From assembly GCF_945952055.1 (NCBI RefSeq), contig NZ_CAMFHB010000019.1, forward strand, positions 1-64,000: a DNA stretch of 64,000 nucleotides, written 5' to 3'. The position numbers and the translations under genes were made by a program. This document shows positions 52,964 through 63,257 of the stretch, piece by piece. The stretch comes from an uncultured Alsobacter sp. (GTDB lineage: Bacteria; Pseudomonadota; Alphaproteobacteria; Rhizobiales; Beijerinckiaceae). The notes under the pieces were generated by a model that was given only the letters and a program-made list of their open reading frames with translations, was not told the origin of the DNA and ran no database searches. Positions within the stretch are counted from its first letter, which is position 1; each line of letters opens with the position of its first letter.

Positions 52964-53917
52964 ATGGCGCGCTACACGCTGAAACGCCTGCTCCAGATGA
53001 TCCCGCTCCTGCTGCTGGTGAGCCTCATCAGCTTCGGGCTCATCAAGCTCGTGCCGGGCGACCCGGCGGTGGTGATGGGCGGCTCCAACGCGACGCCGGC
53101 CGAGATCGAGGTCATCCGTCGCAACCTGGGCCTCGACCAGCCCCTCTGGCAGCAGCTCCTGTCCTTCTACGCCAACCTGGCGCGCGGCGATCTCGGCCGC
53201 TCGCTGTTGCTCGGCCAGCCGGTGATGGAGGCGCTCGTCGAGCGCACGCCGGTGACGCTGTGGATCTCGCTCTACTCCCTCATCCTCACAGTCGTGGTGG
53301 GGCTGGTCACCGGCATCGTGGCGGCGCTGCGCCACAACACCTGGGTCGACCAGGCGGTCTCGATCCTCGCCCTCATCGGCGTCTCGCTGCCGAACTTCTG
53401 GCTCGGGCTGATGATGATCGTGCTGTTCTCGGTGTGGCTCGGCTGGCTTCCCACCGGCGGCTACGTCGCGCCTTCCACGAGCCTCGTCGGCTTCCTGCAG
53501 ACGGCGACCATGCCGGCGCTGTCGCTGGCCCTCCTGCAGATCGGCCTGCTCACGCGCATCACGCGCTCGACCATGCTCGACGTGCTCGGCCAGGACTACA
53601 TCCGCACCGCACGCGCCAAGGGCCTGCCGGAAACGGTCGTCGTGCTGAAGCATGCCCTGGCGAACGTCATGATCCCGGTGGTCACCGTGATCGGCCTCAT
53701 CCTCTCCGTGCTGCTGTCGGGATCGGTGATCATCGAGACGATCTTCAGCGTGCCCGGCATCGGATCGCTGCTCGGCAACGCCATCCTGCGGCGCGACTAC
53801 CCGATGATCCAGGGCGGGCTCCTGTTCGTCGCGGCCGCCCTCATGCTCCTCAACATTGTGGTCGACGTGCTCTACGGCGTGTTCGACCCGCGGGTGCGTG
53901 TCGATGGCCGCGGTTGA
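52964..53917 (+). CDS. ABC transporter permease, DppB type
   Basis: 317 residues, six predicted spans. The N-terminus YTLKRLLQMIPLLLLVSLIS and PGDPA are hallmarks of DppB/OppB permeases, and the EAA-loop region reads DYIRTARAKGLPETVVVLKH. It forms the membrane channel with the next gene product. ATG 52964 is used; the frame runs upstream through the repeat but that part is not coding. It overlaps the next gene by 14 bases. Confidence 0.93.
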   Translation: MARYTLKRLLQMIPLLLLVSLISFGLIKLVPGDPAVVMGGSNATPAEIEVIRRNLGLDQPLWQQLLSFYANLARGDLGRSLLLGQPVMEALVERTPVTLWISLYSLILTVVVGLVTGIVAALRHNTWVDQAVSILALIGVSLPNFWLGLMMIVLFSVWLGWLPTGGYVAPSTSLVGFLQTATMPALSLALLQIGLLTRITRSTMLDVLGQDYIRTARAKGLPETVVVLKHALANVMIPVVTVIGLILSVLLSGSVIIETIFSVPGIGSLLGNAILRRDYPMIQGGLLFVAAALMLLNIVVDVLYGVFDPRVRVDGRG

Positions 53918-54797
53918 CGCCGACAGCCTGCGCGGCCCGGGCCTCCTGGAGCGGCTGCGCCCGGGCCGCACCGCCCGCAGGCTCATGCGCAACCGCGCCT
54001 TCGTGCTCGGCGCGATCCTCCTCACGGTCGTCGCCGTCGTCACGCTGCTCGCCCCGTGGATTTCGCCGTCCGATCCCAACCGCATGGCTGTGCGCTTCCG
54101 CTTCCGCGAGCCGTCCTGGGAGTACCCGTTCGGCACCGACAATCTCGGCCGCAACATGGTGAGCCGGGTGCTGTGGGGCGGGCGTCTCAGCCTCGAGATC
54201 GGGCTTTGGGTGGTCATGCTGAACGCCGTCTTCGGCGTGATGCTGGGCGCCGTGTCCGGCTATTTCCGCCGGCTCGACGGATTGCTGATGCGGGTCGCCG
54301 ACGCGCTGATGGCGTTCCCCTCGGTGCTGCTCGCCATCGGCATCGCCGCGGCGCTCGGGCCGTCGGTGACCACGGTCGTGATCGCGCTCGCCGTCGTCTA
54401 CATTCCCCGCACCGCGCGCGTGCTGCGCGCCTCCGTCCTCGTGGTGCGCGAGCTCGACTACGTGCAGGCGGCGCGGGCCTGCGGAGCGAGCGACCTGCGC
54501 ATCCTGCTGCGCCACGTGCTGCCGAACTGCATGGCGCCGCTGATCGTGCAGCTCAGCTTCGTCTTCGCCTACGCAGTCCTGTCCGAAGCCGTTCTGAGCT
54601 TCCTCGGCCTCGGCGCGCCGCCGACGACGCCGAGCTGGGGCATCCTGATCGCGGAGGGCCGCAGCTATATCCGTGAGGCGACCTGGCTCACCGCGATCCC
54701 GGGGGCGGCCATCGCCGTCACCGTGCTCGGCCTCAACCTGCTCGGCGACGGCCTGCGCGACGTGCTCGACCCGCGCCTCAAGGTCGATGCCCGATGA
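53904..54797 (+). CDS. ABC transporter permease, DppC type
   Basis: 297 residues. It has FRFREPSWEYPFGTDNLGRN, the DppC/OppC signature, then MVSRVLWGGRLSLEIGLWVV, the EAA loop DYVQAARACGASDLRILLRH, and a C-terminal GDGLRDVLDPRLK. Partner of the DppB-type permease. It starts inside the previous gene and its stop overlaps the ATPase start, so the four transport genes are tightly coupled. Confidence 0.93.
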   Translation: MAAVDADSLRGPGLLERLRPGRTARRLMRNRAFVLGAILLTVVAVVTLLAPWISPSDPNRMAVRFRFREPSWEYPFGTDNLGRNMVSRVLWGGRLSLEIGLWVVMLNAVFGVMLGAVSGYFRRLDGLLMRVADALMAFPSVLLAIGIAAALGPSVTTVVIALAVVYIPRTARVLRASVLVVRELDYVQAARACGASDLRILLRHVLPNCMAPLIVQLSFVFAYAVLSEAVLSFLGLGAPPTTPSWGILIAEGRSYIREATWLTAIPGAAIAVTVLGLNLLGDGLRDVLDPRLKVDAR

Positions 54798-55783
54798 GCG
54801 CGCCGCTGCTCACCGTCACCGATCTCACGGTCGCCTTCCGGTCCGACGAGGGCATGGTGACGGCCGTGGACCGGGTGTCCTTCGCGGTGGCGCCGGGCGA
54901 GGTGCTCGGCATCGTGGGGGAATCCGGGTCCGGCAAGAGCGTCTCGGCGCTCGCCGTGATGGGGCTTCTCGACAAGGCGGCGAGCCGGGTGTCGGGCGAG
55001 ATCCTGTTCGAGGGCGAGAACCTGCTCGCCCTGTCCGAGAAGCGCATGCGCACGATCCGCGGCCGACGGATCGGCATGATTTTCCAGGAGCCGATGACGT
55101 CGCTGAACCCGGTCTTCTCCATCGGCGACCAGATCGTCGAGACGATCGTCCACCACGAGCGCCTCGGCCGGCAGGCGGCGCGCGAGCGCGCGGTGGCGAT
55201 GCTCGACAAGGTGGGCATCCCCTCCGCGCGCCGGCGCCTCGACGACTATCCGCACCAGCTCTCCGGCGGCATGCGGCAGAGGGTGATGATCGCCATGGCG
55301 CTCGCCTGTTCGCCGAAGCTGCTGCTGGCCGACGAGCCGACCACGGCGCTGGACGTCACCATCCAGGCGCAACTCCTCGACCTGCTGCGCGACCTGCAGG
55401 CGGAGCTCGGCATGGCGGTCGTCGTCATCACCCACAACATGGGTGTGATCGCCGAGTTCGCAGACCGGGTGAGCGTCTTCTACGCGGGGCGCGTGGCGGA
55501 AACCGCCCCGGCCGAGGCTCTGTTCGATAGGCCGTCGCACCCCTACACGCGTGGCCTGCTCGCCTCGACGCCCGAGATGGCGGAGGAGACCGACCGCCTG
55601 CGCACGATCCCCGGCACGCTCCCGTCGCTGGCCAAGCCGCCTCCGGGCTGCCGCTTCGCGCCCCGCTGCGACTGGGCCGTGGCGCTCTGCGATGCGCGTC
55701 GCCCGCCGCTTGAGATGGTGGGCGAGGGCCATGCGTCGGCGTGCCTGCGCGCGGCCGAGGTGGCGGGAGGGACGGTCGCATGA
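54794..55783 (+). CDS. ABC transporter ATPase, DppD type
   Basis: 329 residues. Walker [10 protein letters not shown]-loop [14 protein letters not shown], signature [15 protein letters not shown], Walker [13 protein letters not shown] and H-loop VITHNMG. The C-terminal oligopeptide/dipeptide-type extension has [10 protein letters not shown] and [10 protein letters not shown] with cysteines that bind an Fe-S cluster in some relatives. It overlaps both neighbouring genes by ATGA. Confidence 0.93.
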   Translation: MSAPLLTVTDLTVAFRSDEGMVTAVDRVSFAVAPGEVLGIVGESGSGKSVSALAVMGLLDKAASRVSGEILFEGENLLALSEKRMRTIRGRRIGMIFQEPMTSLNPVFSIGDQIVETIVHHERLGRQAARERAVAMLDKVGIPSARRRLDDYPHQLSGGMRQRVMIAMALACSPKLLLADEPTTALDVTIQAQLLDLLRDLQAELGMAVVVITHNMGVIAEFADRVSVFYAGRVAETAPAEALFDRPSHPYTRGLLASTPEMAEETDRLRTIPGTLPSLAKPPPGCRFAPRCDWAVALCDARRPPLEMVGEGHASACLRAAEVAGGTVA

Positions 55784-56793
55784 GCGCACGCGAGCCCCTG
55801 CTCTCCGTCACCGGCCTCACCAAGCACTTTCCCGTGCGCGAGGGCCTCGTCGTCGAGCGCGAGGTCGGCCGCGTCCGTGCGGTGGACGACGTGTCCTTCA
55901 CGATCGGCCACGGCGAGACGCTGGGCCTCGTGGGCGAGTCCGGCTGCGGCAAGTCGACGACGGGCCGCCTCGTCCTGCGCCTCATCGAGGCCACGGGCGG
56001 CAGCGTCAGCTTCGAGGGGCGCGACGTGCTGGCCCTGCCGCCGGCCGAACTGCGGGCGCTGCGTGGCGCCATGCAGATCGTCTTCCAGGATCCCTACGGT
56101 GCGCTCGACCCGCGCATGACCGTGGAGGACATCATCACCGAGCCGCTCGCGATTCAGGGTGGGCACAGCGGCCCGCAGCTCGCGCAAGAAGCGCGCCGGC
56201 TCCTCGACGTCGTGGGTCTCGCCTCCGCCCATGCGCGGCGCTACCCGCACGAGTTCTCCGGCGGCCAGCGCCAGCGCATCGGCATCGCACGGGCGATCGC
56301 GCCGAAGCCGAAATTCATCGTGTGCGACGAGGCTGTGTCGGCGCTCGACGTGTCGGTGCAGGCGCAGATCGTCAACCTCCTGCAGGATCTCCAGCAGGAG
56401 ATGGGGCTCTCCTATCTGTTCATCGCGCACGACCTCGCGGTGGTGAAACACATCAGCGACCGCGTGGCGGTCATGTATCTCGGCCACGTGGTCGAGATCG
56501 CGGGCAAGCGCGACCTCTATGCCGACCCGCGACATCCCTACACGCAGGCGCTGCTCGACGCCGTGCCGGTGCGCCATCCGCGCCTGCGGCGCAAGCGGGC
56601 GCGGCTCACCGGCGAAATCCCGAGCCCGCTCGACCCGCCGCCCGGCTGCCGCTTCCACCGCCGCTGCCCGCTGGCGCAAGCCGTGTGCTCGGCCGAACGG
56701 CCGCTGCTGCGCGAGATCCTGCCCGGCCACCAGGTGGCCTGCCACTTCGCCGAGACCACCGGCAAGAGCCCTGTCACCGGCCCGAAGCCCTGA
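55780..56793 (+). CDS. ABC transporter ATPase, DppF type
   Basis: 337 residues. Walker [11 protein letters not shown]-loop [14 protein letters not shown], signature [15 protein letters not shown], Walker [13 protein letters not shown] (Glu-Ala replaces the usual Glu-Pro) and H-loop [11 protein letters not shown]. The C-terminal extension has [13 protein letters not shown] and [10 protein letters not shown]. It pairs with the DppD-type ATPase to drive import. The second enolase-superfamily gene follows 10 bases after its stop. Confidence 0.93.
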   Translation: MSAREPLLSVTGLTKHFPVREGLVVEREVGRVRAVDDVSFTIGHGETLGLVGESGCGKSTTGRLVLRLIEATGGSVSFEGRDVLALPPAELRALRGAMQIVFQDPYGALDPRMTVEDIITEPLAIQGGHSGPQLAQEARRLLDVVGLASAHARRYPHEFSGGQRQRIGIARAIAPKPKFIVCDEAVSALDVSVQAQIVNLLQDLQQEMGLSYLFIAHDLAVVKHISDRVAVMYLGHVVEIAGKRDLYADPRHPYTQALLDAVPVRHPRLRRKRARLTGEIPSPLDPPPGCRFHRRCPLAQAVCSAERPLLREILPGHQVACHFAETTGKSPVTGPKP

Positions 56794-56803
56794 GGAGCGC
56801 GCC

Positions 56804-57979
56804 ATGCGGATCACCGCCGTCGAACCGATCCTGCTCAAGGGCGACCAGGCCTACCGCTCCACGGCGGGCGGCGAAGAAGCGACCGACAATGGCGACTGGC
56901 AGCTGCTGGTGCGCGTGGCGACGGACGAGGGGCTCGAGGGATGGGCCGACGTCGAGACGCTGGCGCCGCCGGCGGTGGCCATCATCGCCGGGCCCGGCAT
57001 GGCGGTGATGGGCTTCAAGTCGCTCTCGGAGCTCCTCGTCGGCGAGAACCCGCTGGAGGTCGAGCGGCTGTGGGACAGGCTCTATGTCGGGAGCGCCTAC
57101 TACGGGCGGCGCGGCATCGCCATGCAGTGCATCTCGGCCATCGACAACTGCCTGTGGTCGATCCGCGCCCAGGCCGCGGGCGTGCCGCTCTCGACGCTTC
57201 TCGGCGGCCGCCGGCGCGACCGCGTCACGGCCTATGCCTCGACGCTCTTCCGCGACACGCCGGAGGGCATGGCCGCCGCGGCGAAGGGCTATGTCGACCT
57301 CGGCTTCCGGGCCGTGAAGTTCGGCTGGGGCGTCTTCGGCGAAGACCCCGGCCGGGACCGCGAACTGGTCGCGGCCGCGCGCGAGGCGCTGGGGCCGGAC
57401 CGGGCGCTGCTCGTCGATCCCGGCTGGTATCCGGTCGGCTGGTCGAAACCGGGCCCGATGCGCTCGCGCCGCGAGGCGATCGCGCTGTGCGAATGGCTCG
57501 CCGACTACGGCGTCGGCTGGGTCGAGGACTTCATCCATCCCGAGCGCTTCGACGAGTACGCGGCCGTGCGCGCCGCGAGCCCCGTGCCCGTCGCGGCGGG
57601 CGAGCAGGTCGCGACGGTGTGGGACTTCGAGCGCTTCATCCAGCAGGGCTGCGTCGACGTCATCCAGCCGGACCTGTCGCGCTGCGGCGGCCTCACCGTC
57701 GCCCGCGAGGTGGCGCGCCTCGCCGAGGAAGCCGGCATCGACCTCGTGCCGCACTCCTGGCTCACGCACCTCCTCACCGGCTACAGCCTGCAGCTCATCG
57801 CGACGCTGCCGCGGGCGCGCTTCGTCGAGTTCAACGTCAGCCAGAGCGCGCTCACCCGCGGCGTGACCGTCGGCCGGCCGTTCCGGCTGGAGGACGACGG
57901 GACGGTGCTGATCCCCGACCTGCCGGGCATCGGCGTCGAGGTCGACCGCGACTTCATCCAGGCCCACCGCGCCAATTGA
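56804..57979 (+). CDS. Second enolase-superfamily enzyme of the cluster
   Basis: 391 residues, mandelate racemase/muconate lactonizing group. Placed residues: Lys172 in AVKFGWGVFG, metal ligands Asp205 (LLVDPGWYP), Glu241 (WVEDFIHPE) and Glu267 (AGEQVAT), and the dyad His317 (LVPHSW) with Asp290 (IQPDLSRCGG). The strand-two motif is Lys-Phe-Gly-Trp, again with a single Lys. It is only distantly similar to the enzyme at 45343, so two different acid substrates or two steps are implied. GAGGAG precedes the start. Function not assignable beyond probable acid-sugar dehydratase, racemase or cycloisomerase. Confidence 0.82.
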   Translation: MRITAVEPILLKGDQAYRSTAGGEEATDNGDWQLLVRVATDEGLEGWADVETLAPPAVAIIAGPGMAVMGFKSLSELLVGENPLEVERLWDRLYVGSAYYGRRGIAMQCISAIDNCLWSIRAQAAGVPLSTLLGGRRRDRVTAYASTLFRDTPEGMAAAAKGYVDLGFRAVKFGWGVFGEDPGRDRELVAAAREALGPDRALLVDPGWYPVGWSKPGPMRSRREAIALCEWLADYGVGWVEDFIHPERFDEYAAVRAASPVPVAAGEQVATVWDFERFIQQGCVDVIQPDLSRCGGLTVAREVARLAEEAGIDLVPHSWLTHLLTGYSLQLIATLPRARFVEFNVSQSALTRGVTVGRPFRLEDDGTVLIPDLPGIGVEVDRDFIQAHRAN

Positions 57980-58016
57980 GATGCTGTGCAACTTTGTCGA
58001 CGACGCACCCTCTCTC

Positions 58017-58109
58017 AGCCGTCATCCCCGGGCTTGGCCCGGGGACCCGCGACTTTGCCTGGGCCGCCCGACGTCGTGGGTGCCCGGGCCAAGCCCGGGC
58101 ATGACGGCT
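58017..58109. repeat. Palindromic intergenic repeat, copy 4
   Basis: The best-preserved copy: ends AGCCGTCAT and ATGACGGCT are exact inverses, with CCCCGGGCTTGGCCCGGGGA at the left, CCCGGGCCAAGCCCGGGCAT at the right, and internal CGCGACTTT against ACGTCGTGGG. It lies between the enolase-type gene and the deacylase gene. Confidence 0.93.
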
Positions 58110-58162
58110 GAGGGGTCGAGGCTTCATTGCAAGACAGATCCACAATCGCCGAGGCCACACCC

Positions 58163-59194
58163 ATGACCGACCGCCAGATCGTCCGCCCAGCCCTCCTCGA
58201 TCTCGAGAGCCCCGGCCGGCGCGACTACTACGTCGCGCTGGAGCATGACTCGATCTGGGGTGACCACCTCATCCCGCTCACGGTCTTCGTCGGCCCGGAG
58301 GCGAAGGCCGGGCAGGGGCTCGTCGCTTTCGGCTCCAACCACGGCAACGAGTACGAAGGCCCGATGGCGATCCGCCACCTGATGGACGAAATCGCCATCG
58401 GCGACGTGCGCGGGCGCATCATCCTCATCCCGGTGCTGAACGTCGCGGCCTTCAGGGCAGGCACGCGGGACTCGACGCTCGACGACCGCGTGAACCTCAA
58501 CCGTGCCTTCGTCGACGGCGCGGGGCGCGTGCCCGGCATCGCCGGCATCACCCACCGCATCGCCGACTTCGTGCGCACCTCGCTCTGGCAGCACGTGCAC
58601 GTGGTGATCGACCTGCATGCCGGCGGCCAGGTGGCGCGCTTCGCGCCCGGGGCGAGCTTCCACCCGATCGCCGATCCGGTGCAGAGCAAGCTCATCGAGG
58701 ACACCGCCCGGTGGTTCGGCACGCCGCTGGTCATCACCTACCAGAACGAGACGCCCGGGCTGCTCCCGAGCGAGGCCGAACGGCTGGGCAAGATCACGGT
58801 CGGCACGGAGCTCGGCTGGGGCGGCGCCGTCAGCCACGAGGGCGTGCGCTACGGTCGCCAGGGCGTCCGCGCAGCCGCCATCCACCATGGGCAGCTGACG
58901 GGGACCATCGAGAAGATCGCCCACCACGCGGACGGCTCGCAGCGCATGGTCGCGATGGTCGACCGCAGCTGCTTCACCGTGGCGCCCTTTGCCGGCCACT
59001 ACGAGCCGCTGATGCCCTGCGGGGTGCCGGTCAAGGCCGGCGAGGCGGTGGGCCTGCTGCACGACTTCGAGCGCATCGACCTGCCGCCGTGGCCCGCGCG
59101 TGCGGGCGTGGACGGGATCGTCATCGCCCAGGCCTGGGGCGCGCCCGTGCTGCAGGGTCAGCACATCGTGGTGACGGGCGTGGTGATGGGGTGA
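58163..59194 (+). CDS. Succinylglutamate desuccinylase/aspartoacylase-family deacylase (M14)
   Basis: 343 residues. Zinc ligands are His60 and Glu63 in GSNHGNEYEG and His152 in VVIDLHAGG; NLNRAF holds the usual Asn-Arg substrate-binding pair, and TVGTELGWGG contains a probable catalytic Glu. Relatives remove acyl groups from N-acyl amino acids (AstE, AspA, DoeB-like). At the end of a transporter and sugar-acid enzyme operon it may release an acyl or amino-acyl group from the imported compound. GAGG precedes the ATG at 58163. Last gene of the run. Confidence 0.83.
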   Translation: MTDRQIVRPALLDLESPGRRDYYVALEHDSIWGDHLIPLTVFVGPEAKAGQGLVAFGSNHGNEYEGPMAIRHLMDEIAIGDVRGRIILIPVLNVAAFRAGTRDSTLDDRVNLNRAFVDGAGRVPGIAGITHRIADFVRTSLWQHVHVVIDLHAGGQVARFAPGASFHPIADPVQSKLIEDTARWFGTPLVITYQNETPGLLPSEAERLGKITVGTELGWGGAVSHEGVRYGRQGVRAAAIHHGQLTGTIEKIAHHADGSQRMVAMVDRSCFTVAPFAGHYEPLMPCGVPVKAGEAVGLLHDFERIDLPPWPARAGVDGIVIAQAWGAPVLQGQHIVVTGVVMG

Positions 59195-59242
59195 GGGAAC
59201 TCCTCGCCTACAAAGACCTTCGCCCGTGCCCACCCCTCCGCA

Positions 59243-59331
59243 CGTCATCCCCGGGCTCGGCCCGGGGACCCACGACTTCAGGATGGCCCCGGCAAAGTCG
59301 TGGATGCCCGGGCCGAGCCCGGGCAGGACGG
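59243..59331. repeat. Palindromic intergenic repeat, copy 5
   Basis: CGTCATCCCCGGGCTCGGCC at the left, internal CCACGACTTCAGG facing AAAGTCGTGG, and CCCGGGCCGAGCCCGGGCAG at the right. It lies between two convergent genes (deacylase and hyuB-like), where it may also act as a terminator. Confidence 0.92.
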
Positions 59332-59375
59332 CTGAGAGGTCAAGTCAACGGGTGAGACTGGCTCGGGACCTCGGC

Positions 59376-61118
59376 CTACAGCGGCCCCGTCGGCTTCATC
59401 GCCTCCGCCTTCGCCACCATCTCCGCGCCGTAGTCCCGCAGCGCCGCTTCGCGCGAGACCTTGCCCTGGCGGAGATCCGCGGCCAGCAGTTCGATCGGGC
59501 GCTGCGAGGGCGGGCCCCAGCCGCCGCCGCCGAGCGTTTCGACGCGGATGGTCTCGCCGGCCTTCATGACGAGGCCGGAGGCCTTGGAGTGGAGCAGTTC
59601 GGCGCCGGGCGTGCCGGCGTTGCGGACGATGCGGGTCACGCTCGACGGCTTGCCGCCATGGACGCCGGGCGCCGGCACGAGGTGAGCGTCCGAGCGGGCC
59701 GAGAAGATGGTGCCATCGTTGCGGATGTGGATCTGGCGGGCCATGCCGAGGCCGCCGCGGTGGCGGCCGGCGCCGCCGGAATCCGGCACCAGGCAGTACT
59801 CGTCAAGCAGCAGCGGGTATTCAAGTTCCAGCGCCTCGACCGGGAGGTTGGTCGAGTTGACCGTGTGGACGTGCACCGCGTCCTGGCCGTCCATGTCGGC
59901 GAAGGCGCCGGCCCCGCCGCCCATGCTCTCGGGATAGACGTAGGTGGCCTTGCGGCGCGGGTGCCAGCCGGAGACCGAGGTGGCCGAGGTCGAGTCGTTG
60001 CACGAGGCCATGGTGTCCTCGGGCGGCAGTGCCTGGTAGAGCGCGCCGAAGACCGCGCCGCAGAGGCGGTTCGAGGTGACGGCGCGGGCCGCGACGGCGG
60101 CCGGCGGGCGCGGGTTGACGATGGTGCCTTCGGGCGCCGTGATCTTGATCGGGTCGATGATGCCCTGGTTCGGCATCAGGCCGGGGTCCAGCACCGCCTT
60201 CACGCAGTAGTAGACCGAGGCCTTGATGGCGCTGTCGGGCAGGTTCACGGCACCGCGCGCTTCCGGCCCGGAGCCGGCGAAGTCGAGCTCCAGCGTGTCG
60301 CCCTTGATGCGCGCCGTGCAGACGATCGGGACCTTGGGGCCCTCGAAGCCGTCGTCGTCCAGCGAGCGCTCGAAGGTGTACTCGCCGTCCGGCAGGGCGG
60401 CGAAGCGGGCCTTCAGGCGGCGGCTCGTGTAGGTGAGGATGTCCTCGAGCGCAAGCTCCACGGTCGGCCAGCCCATGCGGTCGACGAGCCGCAGCAGCAT
60501 CTCGGCGCCGCGGGCGTTGGTGCCCACCTGTGTCTTCAGGTCGAGGATGCGCTCCTCGGGGTCGCGGGTGTTGTGGGCGATGAGCTCGAGCAGGTCGACG
60601 TCGATGGTGCCGGCCCGCGCGATGCGGATCACCGGCAGGCGGATGCCTTCCTCGAAGATCGAGCGCGAGGTGCCGGAGGTGGACCCCGGCGTGCGCCCGC
60701 CGACGTCGGCGTGGTGGGCGATGTTACCGGCGAAGAAGCGCACGACGCCGTCGTGGTGCACCGGCGTTATGATCGAGATGTCGGGCAGGTGGCTGCCGCC
60801 GGCGAGATAGGGGTCGTTGCAGATGAAGGCGTCGCCGGGGGCCATGTCCTCGAGCTTGTAGCGGGCGAGGATGGCCTCCACGGCGCCGATCATCGCGCCG
60901 AGGTGGATCGGGATGTGGTCGGCCTGGGCGATGAGCCGGCCGCGCTCGTCGAAGAGCGCGGTGGAGCAGTCGCGCCGCTCCTTGATGTTGGTCGAGAACG
61001 ACGAGCGGATGAGGATCGAGCCCATGTCCTCGGCGATGGCGAGGAGGCGGTTGGAGAACACCTCCATCTGGATGGCGTCGAACAGGCGCGGCGCGCTGCC
61101 GCCGGCGGTCTCGGTCAC
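59376..61118 (-). CDS. hyuB: Hydantoinase B / oxoprolinase-family subunit
   Basis: 580 residues. Family segments: RLFDAIQMEVFSNRLLAIAE, RDCSTALFDERGRLIAQADH then IPIHLGAM, GDAFICNDPYLAGGSHLPDI, and near the end ETLGGGGWGPPSQR. It partners with HyuA in ATP-dependent ring opening of hydantoins, 5-oxoproline or related lactams; some homologues are acetone or acetophenone carboxylases. The start is GTG at 61118, overlapping the hyuA stop (GTGA), so the two are coupled. A dihydropyrimidinase gene lies on the other side of hyuA, which favours a hydantoin or pyrimidine-type substrate. Confidence 0.87.
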   Translation of the reverse strand: MTETAGGSAPRLFDAIQMEVFSNRLLAIAEDMGSILIRSSFSTNIKERRDCSTALFDERGRLIAQADHIPIHLGAMIGAVEAILARYKLEDMAPGDAFICNDPYLAGGSHLPDISIITPVHHDGVVRFFAGNIAHHADVGGRTPGSTSGTSRSIFEEGIRLPVIRIARAGTIDVDLLELIAHNTRDPEERILDLKTQVGTNARGAEMLLRLVDRMGWPTVELALEDILTYTSRRLKARFAALPDGEYTFERSLDDDGFEGPKVPIVCTARIKGDTLELDFAGSGPEARGAVNLPDSAIKASVYYCVKAVLDPGLMPNQGIIDPIKITAPEGTIVNPRPPAAVAARAVTSNRLCGAVFGALYQALPPEDTMASCNDSTSATSVSGWHPRRKATYVYPESMGGGAGAFADMDGQDAVHVHTVNSTNLPVEALELEYPLLLDEYCLVPDSGGAGRHRGGLGMARQIHIRNDGTIFSARSDAHLVPAPGVHGGKPSSVTRIVRNAGTPGAELLHSKASGLVMKAGETIRVETLGGGGWGPPSQRPIELLAADLRQGKVSREAALRDYGAEMVAKAEAMKPTGPL

Positions 61119-63160
61119 GGGGCCACCTCCAGGATCATGTTGCCGTAGCGGTCGACGGTGAGGCGCTGGCCGGGCAGCACCACCGTGGTCGCGCTCATCT
61201 CGTTGACGATGGCCGGCCCCATCAGCGGCTGGCCGACGGGGAGTTGCTCGCGCTGGTAGACGGTCGCGGTCTGCCAGCCGTGCTTCGCGTCGATGTAGAC
61301 GGGCCGCTCGCCGATGCGCGCGCCGGCGACGGAGGCGCCGCCCTTGTGTTCGCGCGCCGGCGGCTTCGGCACCTCGCCGACGGCCTGCAGGCGGCAGCTC
61401 ACGAACTCGATGTCGCGGTCCGGGATGAAATAGCCGTATTCGCGGTCGTGCGCGGCGTGGAAGCGGCGCACCAGCTCGTCGAAGTCGCCGGCGCCGAGGC
61501 CCGTGCAGTCGACCTTCACCTCGAAGTTCTGGCCGCGGTAGCGCGCGTCGAGAATGCGCCGCTCGCTGCGCAGCGCCGGCGCGATGCCCTCGCGCTCCAG
61601 CCAGGCATTGCCGTCGCGGCCGAGCGCCGCGAGCTGTTCCAGAATCGCGCCCCAGCTCGCCGGATCCGCGTCGCCAAAGCAGCTGCGCACGTAGTCCGAC
61701 GAGAGGTCGGTGTGCAGCATGCCGCGGGCGCAGACCGTGCCGGGCTCGATCGGGATGAGCACGCGCGGGATGCCGCATTCCACCGCCACTTCGGCGGCGT
61801 GCAGCGGACCGGCGCCGCCGAAGGCCGCCAGCGCGAAGTCGGAGATCGCGTAGCCGCGCTCCACCGACACGGCGCGGATGGCGCGGCTCATGTTGGCGTT
61901 GGCGATCTGGATGATGCCGTGCGCGGCGGCCTCGGGCGTGAGGCCGAGGGGTGCTGCGATCTTCTCTGCGATGACGCGGCGCGCGGCCTCGAGGTCGACG
62001 CTCATGCGCCCGCCCAGGAAGGCGTCGGGATCGAGCCGGCCGAGGCACAGGTTGGCGTCGGTGATCGTCGCCTCGGTGCCGCCCTGGCCATAGGCGACCG
62101 GGCCGGGCGAGGCGCCTGCCGAACGCGGTCCGACCTTGAGGGCGCCCGCCTCGTCGACCGCGGCGATCGAACCGCCGCCGGCGCCGATGACGTGGATGTC
62201 GATCATCGGCGTCTTCACCGGATAGCCGGCGACGAGCCGGTTGCCGGTGAAGAGCGGCCTGCCCTCGTGGATCAGGGACACGTCGGTCGAGGTGCCGCCG
62301 ACGTCGAAGGTGATGAGGTCGGGCAGGCCCGCGAGCGTGCCGATGGCGGCGGCGCCCACGACGCCGGCGGCCGGGCCGGACACGCAGGTGCGCACCGGGC
62401 ACTCGCGCGCCGTCTCGACCGACATCAGGCCGCCGTTGGAATGAATGGTGTAGGGCTCGGCCGGGATGCCGAGCTCGCGCACGCGGCGGCGGAACTCCTC
62501 CAGGTAGCGGCCCATGCGCGGCCCGGTGAAGGCGTTGACGACGGTCGTCGACATCCGCTCGAACTCGCGGAACTCGGGCAGGATGCGCGAGGACACGCTG
62601 ACATAGACGCCCGGCATCAGGCGCTCGACGGCGGCGCGGGCCGCCTCCTCGTGCTCGGGTGCCAGGTAGGAATGCAGGAAGCAGATCGCGACCGCCTCGA
62701 CCGCATGCTCGCGCAGCGCCAGCACGGCGTCCTCCAGCGAGGCCTCGTCGAGCGGGATCAGCGCGGTGCCCTCGGGACCGATGCGCTCCGTCACCTCCAT
62801 GCGCCGGTCGCGCGGCACGAGGGGCGGGGGCTTGCGCAGGCGATAGTCGTAGATCGAGGGGCGGTCCTGGCGGCCGAGCTCCAGCACGTCGCGGAAGCCC
62901 TTGGTCGTGAGCAGTCCGGTCTTGGCCCCGCGCCGCTCGATGACGATGTTGGTCGCGACCGTGGTGCCGTGGCCGAGATAGGCGACCTGCGAGCCGGGGA
63001 CGCCGGCGAGATCGAGGAGCTGCCTGAGCCCGTTCTCGATCGCCTGCGAGGGGTCGGAGGGCGTGGACGGGACCTTGTAGAAGCGCACCGCGCCGTCGTT
63101 CTCGTCCATCAGGATGAAGTCGGTGAACGTGCCACCGACATCGACGCCGATCCTCACCAT
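61115..63160 (-). CDS. hyuA: Hydantoinase A / oxoprolinase-family subunit
   Basis: 681 residues with an actin-like ATPase fold. The N-terminus RIGVDVGGTFTDFILMDEND is the family signature; further marks are YLGHGTTVATNIVIERRGAK, DVGGTSTDVSLI and FGGAGPLHAAEVAVECGIPR. It is the ATP-binding partner of HyuB. ATG 63160 is used, with GGAG ten bases upstream. It is divergent from the dihydropyrimidinase gene across a 181-base spacer with a palindrome. Confidence 0.88.
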   Translation of the reverse strand: MVRIGVDVGGTFTDFILMDENDGAVRFYKVPSTPSDPSQAIENGLRQLLDLAGVPGSQVAYLGHGTTVATNIVIERRGAKTGLLTTKGFRDVLELGRQDRPSIYDYRLRKPPPLVPRDRRMEVTERIGPEGTALIPLDEASLEDAVLALREHAVEAVAICFLHSYLAPEHEEAARAAVERLMPGVYVSVSSRILPEFREFERMSTTVVNAFTGPRMGRYLEEFRRRVRELGIPAEPYTIHSNGGLMSVETARECPVRTCVSGPAAGVVGAAAIGTLAGLPDLITFDVGGTSTDVSLIHEGRPLFTGNRLVAGYPVKTPMIDIHVIGAGGGSIAAVDEAGALKVGPRSAGASPGPVAYGQGGTEATITDANLCLGRLDPDAFLGGRMSVDLEAARRVIAEKIAAPLGLTPEAAAHGIIQIANANMSRAIRAVSVERGYAISDFALAAFGGAGPLHAAEVAVECGIPRVLIPIEPGTVCARGMLHTDLSSDYVRSCFGDADPASWGAILEQLAALGRDGNAWLEREGIAPALRSERRILDARYRGQNFEVKVDCTGLGAGDFDELVRRFHAAHDREYGYFIPDRDIEFVSCRLQAVGEVPKPPAREHKGGASVAGARIGERPVYIDAKHGWQTATVYQREQLPVGQPLMGPAIVNEMSATTVVLPGQRLTVDRYGNMILEVAP

Positions 63161-63257
63161 GGGCTAGACGCTCCGGGCCGGCCGGGTGCGGTCGGCGCTT
63201 GCATTGCTGGGTCGCATGTGAAAAAGCCTCATCGCCACGAGACTGCTAGCTTGTCTT